Assembly (NCBI RefSeq): GCF_028649475.1
Contig: NZ_JAQSIP010000005.1
Location: 274,811-338,810 of the forward strand
Direction of reading: 5' to 3'
DNA: 64,000 nt
Origin: Curvibacter cyanobacteriorum
Lineage (GTDB): Bacteria; Pseudomonadota; Gammaproteobacteria; Burkholderiales; Burkholderiaceae_C
Position 1 is the first letter of the stretch, and each line of letters opens with the position of its first letter. The notes beneath the pieces are model-generated. The model had not been told where the DNA came from and did not search any database. It saw only the letters and a list, made by a program, of their open reading frames with translations. Positions 42,701 through 55,728 of the stretch are shown piece after piece. Both the position numbers and the translations under genes were made by a program.

Positions 42701-42823
42701 GGGGAAGGCGTCGATGGGCAGCTCGCGCCCGGCCAGCACGCCGGCACCGATCAGCGCCAGGGTGAGCACCAGGGTGAACAGGCGCTGCGACAGCGCCAGG
42801 GCAATCAGGCGGCTCAGCATCAC
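39728..42823 (-). CDS. Heavy-metal RND efflux permease (system 2)
   Basis: This 1031-residue RND pump has twelve membrane helices. TM4 reads AIAIGMLVD402-AAVVVVE409-N, lacking the DFG-DGA residues of system 1. The DAA-type signature is closer to CusA-like monovalent (Cu/Ag) or unclassified HME pumps. The periplasmic segment IEMRTSEMLSGVRGDLAIKV, however, resembles CzcA, so the substrate is uncertain. It overlaps the adaptor and DUF3240 genes by four bases each. Divergence from the neighbouring permease indicates two separately acquired pumps rather than a recent duplication. Confidence 0.9.
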   Translation of the reverse strand: MMLSRLIALALSQRLFTLVLTLALIGAGVLAGRELPIDAFPDVSTTQVKLILKAPGMTPAEVESRIVAPIEQELLGIPKQVMLRSTSKYAIADITLDFADDTDIYWARQQVSERLNGVLGDLPPGLSGGLAPITTPLGEMFMFTLEGEASLAERRIVLDTLIRPRLRSLPGVADVNSLGGVVQTFEVVPDLAALSARQLSLSQLQAALEGNNRNDGAGRLVSGEESLLVRSDGSIRDLEDVRQISIRQQQGQSVRVGEVAQVRLGELARYGAVTRNGEGETVEGLVLGLRGANARQLVREVRATLDTLGKGLPQGMRIVTFYDRGELVGRATQTVAKALAEATVLVLVLLLLFLGNLRAALVVALILPLSALATFVLMQQWGLSANLMSLGGLAIAIGMLVDAAVVVVENIEARQASLSPSARALPNRHHVFRATAEVATPVGAGVAIIMIVFLPLLTLQGLEGKLFSPVALTIVFALGASLLLSLTVIPALASWLLHAPAAGHAHRSPWLVRWLEARYTPLLDWALGHTRSVVTGALIALVAALALFPLLGKSFMPALDEGDVLLQVEKLPSISLEASSATDLALQRRILQAVPEVASIIARVGTDELGLDPMGLNDTDTFLVLQPRERWSVPNKEALIDKIREAVQDVPGINIGFTQPIEMRTSEMLSGVRGDLAIKVFGPDPQTLAQLAQQIVQVLQTVPGNEDVITAQNEGVQYLSVSLNRVAIGRLGLTVEQVQNDLRALLEGQRSGTVVQGIRRVPLMIRGGDSLRLAPEQFAQLRLPLPDGASVPLSHVAELRRVDGPVKIERERSMRMSVVRANVRDRDLVGFVEDAQAAVAREVTLPPGYQLAWGGQFENQQRAAARLAVVVPVALALILLVLFATLGQLRQALLVFVNIPFALIGGVFALGATGTYLSVPASVGFIALMGIAVLNGLVLVTCFNQLAEQGLPLHEVVRQGCLRRLRPVLMTACITALGLVPLLLATGPGSEIQRPLATVVMGGLFSATVLTLFLLPLLYRHFHRPSRPLTA

Positions 42824-43995
42824 GGGGCTTTCGGGGCGGCGCTGGTGGCGGGGGCGGCCGCGGGTTTGGCCGCTGCGTCTTCTTGGCCCAGGCCTTGCCA
42901 GACCCCCTTCAGGGCGGCGGTGCCTTTGACCACCACGGCGTCACCCGCGCGCACGCCGCTGAGCACGGTGACCCGCGCGCCGCCGCCGGGCGCCAGCGTC
43001 ACGGCCACCGGTTCATAGCCCTTGGCGCGCTGCACAAACACATGCGGCTGGCCGCCGTGCAGCACCACGGCTTCGGCCGGCAGCCCGACCCCTGCGGCGG
43101 CCCCCGGCGCGTTGACCGCGGCGGCGCGCAGTTGCACAAACTGGTTCAGGCGCAGGCAGCGCTCGGGGCTGTTGAAGTCGGCCCGCAACAGGGCCGACTG
43201 GCTGCCGCTGTTGACCTGGGGCGTGATGGCCACGAGCCGCGCGGGGGCCTTGCAGCCGTCCACCTGCAGGCTCTGGCCCACCTGCAGCCAGGGCAGTTGT
43301 TGCTGGCTCGCCTGCACCTCGATGCTGAGGCGCCCGTGGCGGGCCAGGCGCGCCACGGGCATGCCGGCCTCCAGCCGCTGGCCCGGGCTCGCGTCCAGCC
43401 CCAGCACGGTGCCGGCCGCGGGGGCCAGCAGCGTCAGGTGCGGGTCGAGCTGGCGTTGCTGCAGCTGCCGCTGCGACAGGCCGGCCAGTTGCAGGGCCTG
43501 GGTCTTCTCGTCCAGCGAGACCTGGGCCATGCGCGCCTGGCTGCGGGTTTCGCGCAGACGCTGCTCGGCGATGATGCCTTCGCCAAACAACTGTTCGTCG
43601 CGTTGCAGGCGCTCGCGTGCCAGCTGGGCCTGTGCGTCGGCATGCAGCCATTCACGTTGCCATTCGATCAGTTGCGGGCTCAGCAGGCGCGCCACCGGGG
43701 TGCCCGCGGCCACGCTCTGGCCGGGGCTGACCAGCAGGCTCTGCACCACGCCCGCCAGCGGCGTGCTGACCATGTCGCTGGCCTGGCTGGGCAGCACCAC
43801 GGTGCCTTGCAGCAGCAGGTTGCGTTGTGGGTCGTCCTGGGGGGCGACACTGGCGGTCTGGGTGCGCAGGCCGGCGGCCTCGGCCTGGGCCGGGGTCAGG
43901 GCCAACAGTTCAGCGGCGTGGGGCGCTTGCAGTGGCAGCAGGGCCAGCAGGCAGGCGCCGAGCCAGGCGACAGGGGTGCGGTGGGAAGGGGTCAT
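42820..43995 (-). CDS. RND periplasmic adaptor (system 2)
   Basis: A 391-residue membrane-fusion protein with a signal peptide ending APHAA and no lipobox. It has a lipoyl-like domain (MVSTPLAGVVQSLLVSPGQSV and LLAPAAGTVLGLDASPGQRL) around a helical hairpin and beta-barrel regions. The C-terminus is Ala/Pro/Lys-rich and contains no His/Met metal-binding tail. Its ATG lies about 70 bases after the kinase stop; its stop overlaps the permease start. Confidence 0.87.
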   Translation of the reverse strand: MTPSHRTPVAWLGACLLALLPLQAPHAAELLALTPAQAEAAGLRTQTASVAPQDDPQRNLLLQGTVVLPSQASDMVSTPLAGVVQSLLVSPGQSVAAGTPVARLLSPQLIEWQREWLHADAQAQLARERLQRDEQLFGEGIIAEQRLRETRSQARMAQVSLDEKTQALQLAGLSQRQLQQRQLDPHLTLLAPAAGTVLGLDASPGQRLEAGMPVARLARHGRLSIEVQASQQQLPWLQVGQSLQVDGCKAPARLVAITPQVNSGSQSALLRADFNSPERCLRLNQFVQLRAAAVNAPGAAAGVGLPAEAVVLHGGQPHVFVQRAKGYEPVAVTLAPGGGARVTVLSGVRAGDAVVVKGTAALKGVWQGLGQEDAAAKPAAAPATSAAPKAP

Positions 43996-44066
43996 GGTGG
44001 GGGCAAGGGTGACAGCGTTTCGTGGCGGGCGTTTGAATCGGTCCAGCGCACGGTGGGGTTCAGTGT

Positions 44067-45533
44067 TCAGGCCGGGGCCCCGTGGGACGGGGCGGAGGGG
44101 GGCGGTGCCGGGGGCAGGTCCAGCCGCACCTCAAGCCCGGGGTTGGGGCCCGCCGCACGACCGGGGGCCGGCGAGTGCAGGCTGATCTGTCCCCCCTGGC
44201 GCTCGACGATGGTGCTGACGATGGACAGGCCCAGCCCGTAGCCGGGCTGGGGCGGGTGGCGAGCGCCTGCGGTGGGGGCAGGGGTGCCGGGGTCGGCGTG
44301 GCCTTGCTGGTGGCGCTGCAGCAGCTCGGCCTGGCGGTCCGGCGCCATGCCTGGGCCTTGGTCGCTGACGCTCAGCCGGGCGGGCAGCGCCACGCGCAGC
44401 ACGATGGGGCCGTGCGGGGCGTAGCGGACGGCGTTTTCCAGCAGGTTGCGCAGCACGATGGCCAGCGCGTCGGCATCGCCCAGGGCCACCGCATCGCCGT
44501 GCTCGGGCACTTGCAGTTGCAGCCGGTCCATCATGGCCGGGTCGAGCCAGAACTCCTGTGCCACGGCGGCGGCCAGCGGGCTCAGGGCCACGGGCTCGCG
44601 GGCCAGTGTGGCGCCCGATTCGGCGCGCGACATCTGCAGCAGCTTTTCGGCACGCCGGCTCAGCTGGGCCAGCGCGTCCTGTGCTTTTTGCAGCTCCTGG
44701 CGCAGCACGGCATCGGGCTGCTGGCCGATCAGGTCCTGCAGGCCCTGCAGGCGCAGCTGGGTGGTGGCCAGCGGGGTGCGCAGCTCGTGGGCCGCGTTGG
44801 CGGCCAGCGCGCGCTCGGTGTCCAGCGCGCCGGCCAGGCGCTGCAGCAGGTGGTTGCTGCGTTCGGTGATCAGCAGCAGCTCGGCCGGCAGGCCCGCACT
44901 GGACAAGGGGCTGAGGTTGCGGTCACTGCGCTCGCGGATCTGGTCGGCCAGGGTGGCCACGCTGGCCAGTTCACGGCGGGTGATGTGGCGGATCATCAGC
45001 GCCAGCACCGGCAGCAGGCCGAGCAGGGGCAGCATCAGCGACAGCACGATGTCGATCTGCGTGTGGCGCCGGTGGCCGCGCGCGTCGGCCACATGGATGC
45101 GCGCCTGGCTGTCCGGGTGCGTCAGGCTGAAGACGCGCCAGTCGCCTTGCTCGGTGAAGCCATAGCGCACGTCGGGCGCCAGCACCTGGTCGGGGGCGTC
45201 GTTGGAGCGCAGCAGCAGGGTGCCGTCGGGGCTGGTGATCTGGTAGATCAGGTGGTGCGGTTCGATGTGCAGCGGAAAGTCGCTGCTGCGCTGTGGTGGG
45301 GCGTTGCCCAGCACCAGACCGGCGCCGTGTTCGGCCAGTTCGTGGTTGACCAGGTCGAGCAGGCGCCAGGCGCTCTCGGACAGCGCGCTGTCGTAGACGT
45401 CGTTGACCTCGGTGCGCACGTACCAGGTGGTGCCCAGGGCGGTCATCAGCCACAGGCCGCTGACCCACAGCACCAGGGCGCGGCTCAGGCGCGTGACGAG
45501 GCTGCCAGGGGCCTTGGACGCAGGCGGGCTCAT
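44067..45533 (-). CDS. Sensor histidine kinase (system 2)
   Basis: The 488-residue QseC-type kinase has a transmembrane helix at about 18-40, a periplasmic sensor (40-165), a second helix near 170-185, HisKA with H249 in NAAHELRTPLATT, and ATPase motifs NLLENAVRYAP, DQGPGMAP and GYGLGLSIV. A Pro/Gly-rich insertion lies between the G boxes. The GC-rich tail is disordered. Its ATG overlaps the regulator stop (ATGA). It presumably senses periplasmic metal or envelope stress for system 2. Confidence 0.9.
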   Translation of the reverse strand: MSPPASKAPGSLVTRLSRALVLWVSGLWLMTALGTTWYVRTEVNDVYDSALSESAWRLLDLVNHELAEHGAGLVLGNAPPQRSSDFPLHIEPHHLIYQITSPDGTLLLRSNDAPDQVLAPDVRYGFTEQGDWRVFSLTHPDSQARIHVADARGHRRHTQIDIVLSLMLPLLGLLPVLALMIRHITRRELASVATLADQIRERSDRNLSPLSSAGLPAELLLITERSNHLLQRLAGALDTERALAANAAHELRTPLATTQLRLQGLQDLIGQQPDAVLRQELQKAQDALAQLSRRAEKLLQMSRAESGATLAREPVALSPLAAAVAQEFWLDPAMMDRLQLQVPEHGDAVALGDADALAIVLRNLLENAVRYAPHGPIVLRVALPARLSVSDQGPGMAPDRQAELLQRHQQGHADPGTPAPTAGARHPPQPGYGLGLSIVSTIVERQGGQISLHSPAPGRAAGPNPGLEVRLDLPPAPPPSAPSHGAPA

Positions 45534-46204
45534 GGGGTCTGGCCGGCCAGGCGGTAGCCGAGGCCGCGCAGGGTCTGGATGCGCTCGCGGCCGATCTTGC
45601 GCCGCAGTTTGCTGATGAACACCTCCAGCGTGTTGCTGTCGGTGTCGTCGTCAAAGCCGTACAGCGCGTCGAGCAGGCTGTCGCGGCTGTGGATGCGTTC
45701 GGGCCGGCTGGCCATGACGCGCAGCAGGGCCCATTCCTTGGCGGTGAGCTCAACCGGTTGGCCGTCCAGCAGCACGCGGTCGCGTGCCAGGTCGATGGCC
45801 AGGTTGCCCAGTTGCAGCACCGCGCCGTGCTGGCCGCCACCGCTGCCGCGGCGGCGCTCGACCGCGCGCAGGCGGGCCAGCAGTTCGTCGGGGTCAAAGG
45901 GCTTGACCAGGTAGTCGTCGGCCCCGGCGTCGAGGCCGCGGATGCGGTCGGTGATCTGGTCGCGTGCGGTCAGGATGATGACGCTGCAATCCGGGTAATG
46001 GCGCTGCAGCAGCGGCAGCAGGCTGAGCCCGTCGCCGTCGGGCAGGTGCAGGTCGAGCAGCAGGGCCCCCCAATGCGCCGCGGGCAGGGCGGCGCGGGCC
46101 TGGGCCAGCGTGGCGGCGGTGTCCACCACAAAGCCCTTGCCGCGCAGGAACGCGGTCAAGGCTTCCGCCAGGGGGGCATCGTCTTCAATCAGCAGCAGTC
46201 GCAC
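45530..46204 (-). CDS. OmpR/PhoB-type response regulator (system 2)
   Basis: The 224-residue regulator starts at GTG 46204 (RLLLIEDDAPLAEAL). It has phospho-acceptor D51 in LLLDLHLPDG and a winged helix ending VFISKLRRKIG and TLRGLGYRLAG. It is the promoter-proximal gene of a six-gene operon: regulator, kinase, adaptor, permease, DUF3240, outer-membrane factor. Three TTCAG direct repeats just upstream (46232-46261) are candidate autoregulatory sites. Confidence 0.9.
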   Translation of the reverse strand: MRLLLIEDDAPLAEALTAFLRGKGFVVDTAATLAQARAALPAAHWGALLLDLHLPDGDGLSLLPLLQRHYPDCSVIILTARDQITDRIRGLDAGADDYLVKPFDPDELLARLRAVERRRGSGGGQHGAVLQLGNLAIDLARDRVLLDGQPVELTAKEWALLRVMASRPERIHSRDSLLDALYGFDDDTDSNTLEVFISKLRRKIGRERIQTLRGLGYRLAGQTP

Positions 46205-46231
46205 GCAAGGCCTTTGGTAGTGGGCCTGGAT

Positions 46232-46261
46232 CTGAACATGGACAGCTGAACCAGACCTGAA
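46232..46261 (-). promoter_or_regulatory. TTCAG direct repeats upstream of efflux operon 2
   Basis: On the minus strand TTCAG occurs at 46261-46257, 46250-46246 and 46236-46232, i.e. at intervals of 11 and 14 bases, 28-57 bases before the regulator's GTG. Tandem half-sites about one helical turn apart are typical for OmpR/PhoB-family binding. The assignment to the adjacent regulator is inference. Confidence 0.45.
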
Positions 46262-46410
46262 CCCGGTGCGGTGGATTCTGCCTCAGCCCGCGCGGGGCGG
46301 GCGGGCCGAGGGGGCGTGTGCTGCGCCTTGAGGTCGTTGGCCCGTGGGGGGCCGAGGCGACCGCCCCGGGGCGGGGGCCCAGGACGGCGCGGGTGCGCGA
46401 GTGCCCGGGC

Positions 46411-47508
46411 TTACAGGGTCGGGTAGTCGGTGTAACCCGCTTCGCCGCCACCGTAGTAGGTGGCGCGGTTGCCTTCGTTGTACGGGCCGTTGCGGCGCAG
46501 GCGCTCCACCAGGTCCGGGTTGGCGATGAAGGGGCGGCCAAAGGCCACGATGTCGGCGCCCGCGGCCACGGCGGCGTCGGCCAGTTCGCGGGTGTAGCTG
46601 TTGTTGACCATCCAGGCGGCCTGGCCCCCGGCGGCGCGGTAGGCGGCCTTGGCGGCCACGTAGTCAAAGGGGCGGTCGGCCAGTTCGCGCGGGCCGCCCG
46701 TGGCGCCTTCGATGATGTGCACATAGGCCAGGCCCAGCGGGGCCAGTTCGCGCAGCACGTACTCGAACAGCGGCTGCGGGTCGGCGTCGATGACGTCGTT
46801 GGCTGGGGTCACGGGCGACAGGCGGATGCCGGTCTTGTCACCCCCGATCTCGGCACAGATGGCGCGCGTGACTTCGAGCAACAGGCGGGCGCGGTTCTCG
46901 ATCGAGCCGCCGTAGGCATCGGTGCGGTGGTTGCTGCCGGTCTTGAGGAACTGGTCGATCAGGTAGCCGTTGGCGGCGTGGATTTCGACGCCGTCAAAGC
47001 CCGCGTCGATGGCGGCACGCGCGGCGCGGCGGTAGTCCTCGACGATGCCGGGCAGTTCGCTGAGTTCGAGGGCGCGCGGGGTGGAGGTTTCGACAAAGCC
47101 CGGCACGCCGTCCTTGATCAGCACGGTCTTGGTGTTGGCCCGGATGGCCGACGGGGCGACCGGGGCCCCGTGGTTCGGTTGCAGATCGGTGTGCGAGACG
47201 CGGCCCACATGCCACAGCTGCACCACGATCTTGCCGCCAGCCGCGTGCACGGCCTCGGTGACGCGCTGCCAGCCCGCCACTTGCTCGGGGGCGTACAGGC
47301 CGGGCACATCGGCGTAGCCCTGGCCTTGGTGGCTGATGGCCGTGGCTTCGGTGATCAGCAGGCCGGCGCTGGCGCGCTGGGCGTAGTAGGTGGCCGTGAT
47401 GGCGGCGGGCACCGCACCCGGGGCGCGGTTGCGCGTCAGCGGGGCCATGGCGATGCGGTTGGCGAGCTTCAGGCTGCCGGCCTGGACGGGGTCAAAAAGG
47501 GTGGTCAT
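46411..47508 (-). CDS. Old Yellow Enzyme-family alkene/N-ethylmaleimide reductase
   Basis: The 365-residue FMN flavoprotein has the full OYE pattern: LFDPVQAGSLKLANRIAMAPLTRNR, LITEATAISHQGQGY, QLWHVGRVSH, the substrate-binding HAANGYLIDQFL and SNHRTDAYGGSIENR, and the FMN-phosphate site near GGQAAWMVNN to FGRPFIANPDL. It reduces activated C=C bonds and nitro compounds with NAD(P)H, like E. coli NemA, which has the same length. The ATG at 47508 gives the family N-terminus; the frame open to 47877 is not coding. It is divergent from an MFS exporter with a palindrome between them. Confidence 0.93.
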   Translation of the reverse strand: MTTLFDPVQAGSLKLANRIAMAPLTRNRAPGAVPAAITATYYAQRASAGLLITEATAISHQGQGYADVPGLYAPEQVAGWQRVTEAVHAAGGKIVVQLWHVGRVSHTDLQPNHGAPVAPSAIRANTKTVLIKDGVPGFVETSTPRALELSELPGIVEDYRRAARAAIDAGFDGVEIHAANGYLIDQFLKTGSNHRTDAYGGSIENRARLLLEVTRAICAEIGGDKTGIRLSPVTPANDVIDADPQPLFEYVLRELAPLGLAYVHIIEGATGGPRELADRPFDYVAAKAAYRAAGGQAAWMVNNSYTRELADAAVAAGADIVAFGRPFIANPDLVERLRRNGPYNEGNRATYYGGGEAGYTDYPTL

Positions 47509-47601
47509 GGACAAAGGGTTCCTGGAAAACAGTGACTGAACAAATGGGGTTGGAGCGCTCGAACACCAGGCCCACAGCGTAGCCCGCGGCGAAAGGACGT
47601 G

Positions 47602-47623
47602 CTTGTGCAGGATCATGCACAAG
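47602..47623. promoter_or_regulatory. Perfect 8-bp-arm inverted repeat between reductase and MFS exporter
   Basis: CTTGTGCA (47602-47609) and TGCACAAG (47616-47623) are perfect inverted arms separated by six bases, in the middle of the 260-base divergent intergenic region. A shared repressor for electrophile stress (TetR/MarR type) is a natural reading. No regulator gene is adjacent. Confidence 0.6.
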
Positions 47624-47768
47624 GTGCTAGGCACGGCGCTGTCACCTCGGCGGCCGGGGTGGGGCCGACCGACCGGGGTGTCGCCTGCGTTGCGCCTTGG
47701 TGGCCGACAGGCCCTAAAGTGGCGGCATGCCAAGACAACACAGCGCGGCGCGCTGATGGAGACACCCC

Positions 47769-49109
47769 ATGGCCTCACCCCCCGCGGCGCCCGGGTCCAG
47801 CCCCCACCCGCCCTCGGCCCCCGGGCCCGCCGCGGCGGGTCCCGGTGCATCGGCCGATGCCACCGCAACGCCCCCATCGGCCCACCCGGCCCAGGCGGCC
47901 CAGGCGGCCCCCGATGGCGCGGCGCGCTTGCCCGCCACCGCCTTGGCCCTGGCCCTGTCCTTGGGGGCGGCGGTGTCGCTGGGCATCACGCGCTTTTCCT
48001 ACGGCTTGTTGCTGCCCACCATGCGTGCCGACCTCGACTGGTCCTACGCGCTGGCCGGCGCCATGAACACCGCCAATGCCCTGGGTTACCTGCTGGGCGC
48101 GCTGGCCATGCCGGCGCTGTTGCGTCGCCATGGCCCCGAGCGCCTGTTGTTGGGCGGCGCGCTGCTGGCCAGTGGTTTCATGGCCTGGAGCGGTTGGGTC
48201 ACCGAGGCCGGGCCCCTGTTGCTGCAGCGTTGGCTGGCCGGGGCCGCGAGTGCCCTGGTGTTCGTGGCCGGGGGGCTGTTGGCGGCCCGCCTGGGCACGT
48301 TGCAGCCGCGCCGCGCGGGCTGGTTGTTGGGCCTGTACTACGGTGGCACCGGCTTTGGCATTGTGTTGTCGGCCTTCCTGGTGCCCGCGGTGCTGGAGGC
48401 GGCGGCGGCCCAGGCCCACGCCTGGCGCTACGCGTGGTGGGCCCTGGCGGCCGCGAGTCTGCTGGCCAGCGTGGTGCTGGCCTGGCCGGCCCAGCGCCTG
48501 CAGCAGTGGTTGCCGGCGGCCCCTGCGTCGGCCCAGGCGGCCCCGCGGCTGGCCTGGCGACCGCTGGCGCCGGCGCTGCTGGGCTACACCGCGTTCGGCG
48601 TTGGCTACATCGGCTACATGACCTTTGTCATCGCGGTGTTGCGTGAACAGGGGGTGTCCCCGCCGCGCATCACCTTGTTCTATGCGCTGCTGGGCGCCGC
48701 GGTGCTGGCATCGTCGCGGCTGTGGGCGGGCTTGCTCGACCGGGCCCGTGGCGGGGGCGCGCTGGCCACGCTCAATGCCTTGCTGGGGGTGGCGGCCATC
48801 ATCCCCGCCTGGACGGCCTGGTGGCCCGCCTTGCTGGCCTCGGGCCTGTTGTTCGGCGGGGTGTTCTTGTCGGTGGTGGCATCGACCACGGCGCTGGTGC
48901 GGCACAACCTGCCCGCACCGCTGTGGGGGGCCGGTATCACGGCGTTCACGGTGGTGTTTGCCTTGGGGCAGATCCTGGGGCCCACCGCGGTGGGCTGGAT
49001 TGCCGATGGCCCGGGCGGGCTGCTGCGTGGGCTGGTGTTCTCAGCGCTGGCGCTGTGGCTCGGGGCCGGCCTGGCCTGGCGTCAGAAGCCCCTGCCCAAG
49101 CCGGTTTGA
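47769..49109 (+). CDS. YbfB/YjiJ-family MFS transporter
   Basis: The 446-residue protein has about 55 Ala/Pro-rich residues, then twelve hydrophobic helices; SLGAAVSLGITRFSYGLLLPTMRADLDWSYALAGAMNTANALGYLLGA is characteristic of the YbfB/YjiJ family. Its members are inner-membrane exporters of unknown substrates. Divergent from the OYE reductase, with a shared palindrome, it may export the same class of reactive compounds or their products. The start could lie further in, since the first 55 residues are not conserved in type. Confidence 0.85.
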   Translation: MASPPAAPGSSPHPPSAPGPAAAGPGASADATATPPSAHPAQAAQAAPDGAARLPATALALALSLGAAVSLGITRFSYGLLLPTMRADLDWSYALAGAMNTANALGYLLGALAMPALLRRHGPERLLLGGALLASGFMAWSGWVTEAGPLLLQRWLAGAASALVFVAGGLLAARLGTLQPRRAGWLLGLYYGGTGFGIVLSAFLVPAVLEAAAAQAHAWRYAWWALAAASLLASVVLAWPAQRLQQWLPAAPASAQAAPRLAWRPLAPALLGYTAFGVGYIGYMTFVIAVLREQGVSPPRITLFYALLGAAVLASSRLWAGLLDRARGGGALATLNALLGVAAIIPAWTAWWPALLASGLLFGGVFLSVVASTTALVRHNLPAPLWGAGITAFTVVFALGQILGPTAVGWIADGPGGLLRGLVFSALALWLGAGLAWRQKPLPKPV

Positions 49110-49266
49110 GCGGCATGGGGCGGACTGGCGGCCGGGGTTCCCCTGGACCAACGATCTGGATCAACGGCGTCAGCGGATGCGCGACGGTATTGGTAAGACC
49201 CTGCTTTGCAGAGTTGAGGGTGACCACCATAATGACCCGACAAACCAATCTAGCGGGGAGATTTTC

Positions 49267-50423
<1,157 letters not shown>

Positions 50424-50427
<4 letters not shown>

Positions 50428-51353
50428 GTCGCCCACCGGGCCCGGCACCTGCGGGGCGGCCCGCAGCGGCCACCCCACGCCGTCGCTTGCTTGGCCAGTG
50501 CGCTCTGGCACTGGCCGCGGCCACGGTGTTGTTGGGCGCGGCCGGGCTGTGGCAGGACGGTTCGGTGCAGCGCGTTGAGGCCGCCGGCGTCTTGCGCGTG
50601 GGCTATGCGGTGGAGGCCCCCTACGCCGACCTGGGCCCCAAGGGCGACGTCACGGGCGAGTCGCCCGAGAGCGCCCGCCGCATCGCGGTGGCCGCGGGCC
50701 TGCCCCGCATCGAATGGGTGCAGACCGAGTTCGACAAGCTGATTTCGGGCTTGCTCGCGCGTCGCTTTGATGTGGTGGCCGCGGGCCTGTTCATCACCCC
50801 GGAGCGCAGTCGGCAGGTGCTGTTCTCTGACCCTTCCCTGTGCGTGCGTCCCGGCTGGCTGGTGCGCCTGGACAACCCCTTGCGGCTGCAGGGCAGCTAC
50901 GAAGACATGATCGGCCAGCACGGCTTTCGCATCGCCGTGCTGCAAGGCTCGGTGGAAGCCGAGCGCCTGGCACCGCGGGGCGAGTTGCTGAGCTTGCCGG
51001 ACGCCCAGTCGGGTCGGCTCGCCGTGCTGCAGGGCCTGGCCCCGGCGCTGGCCTTGTCCTGGCCCACGGTGCGCCAACTGGCGCTGGAGCCGCCCGGTCG
51101 CCTGCTGGCCTTGCCGGCCGCGGCGAGTGCGTCGAGCCCATCGGTCGTGGCGCAGGGCAGTCGCCCACCCTGCGCGCCCGATGCCGATCGGGTGGCCTTT
51201 GCCTTTCACCCCGAAGACCGTGCCTTGCAGGCGCGCTGGAACCAAGCCCAGGCGGGCTTTCTGGGCCAGCCCGAGCACCTGCAGATCCTGAACCGGTTTG
51301 GCTTGAGCGCCGACGACCTGCCGGCCTCCGTCCAAGCCCCCCGCAGCCACTGA
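50424..51353 (+). CDS. Family 3-like extracellular solute-binding protein in a signalling operon
   Basis: The 309-residue protein starts with TTG overlapping the preceding TGA. It has RRRLLGQCALALAAATVLLGAAGLW as signal or membrane anchor, then VLRVGYAVEAPYADLGPKGDVTGESPE and FDKLISGLLARRFDVVAAGLFITPERSRQV, the hallmark of amino-acid/ectoine-type binding proteins. No permease or ATPase is nearby; instead it sits between an HD-GYP regulator and a hybrid kinase, six bases before the latter. It probably works as a ligand receptor feeding the kinase rather than as a transporter part. Confidence 0.83.
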
Positions 51354-51359
51354 CCGCCC

Positions 51360-55226
<3,867 letters not shown>

Positions 55227-55422
55227 GGCCGCACATCTCGGCCGAGGGCTGCAGCTGGGCGCAGACCGCGGGGCGCTCGGGGTGGCCAAAAATGAGGCAA
55301 CGCTCGTCGGGCCCCAGCTGAATGCAGCGGGTGTTGGCGGGCTTGCCCTGGGGCATGCCCGGGATGGCGCTGCTGATCGAGGGGGCGGTGCAGCAGGCAC
55401 CGCAGCCGGGGCGGCAGTCCAT

Positions 55423-55728
55423 GTCAGACCCGTCCCAGGGATCGGTGTTTCACGTGAAACATGGTTTGGCGCCCGGTGCCAGGGCGCCGGCAGGCACGCA
55501 CTGTCACGGCCCGGTGGGACAAGGGGAGGGGGGCGAAAGTCGTCATGGCTGCCATTGTGGGGCCCGCGCTGGCGCAGCCAACCCACCGCGCCGCCGTGAG
55601 GGCTTTGCCCCGGATTCGCGCTCGCGGGGCCACCCCGGTAAAATCAGGGGTTTCGGGCCCCCGGCCCTCCGCTGCAAGCCTTTGTGGCGGCCTCGTCTGT
55701 CTTGGGCTTCACGAGCCCCGCACCCACC
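55423..55728. other. Intergenic region holding parS1 and the mnmG promoter region
   Basis: 306 bases without a gene. It contains a perfect parS site close to the YkgJ start codon (55446-55461) and, nearer mnmG, a -10-like TAAAAT (55639-55644) with a weak TTCGCG (55615-55620) 18 bases upstream. Nothing else was recognised. Confidence 0.5.
55446..55461. promoter_or_regulatory. parS centromere site 1 (perfect)
   Basis: TGTTTCACGTGAAACA is a perfect 16-bp palindrome identical to the conserved chromosomal parS consensus. ParB loads here and spreads to form the segregation complex. Confidence 0.95.
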
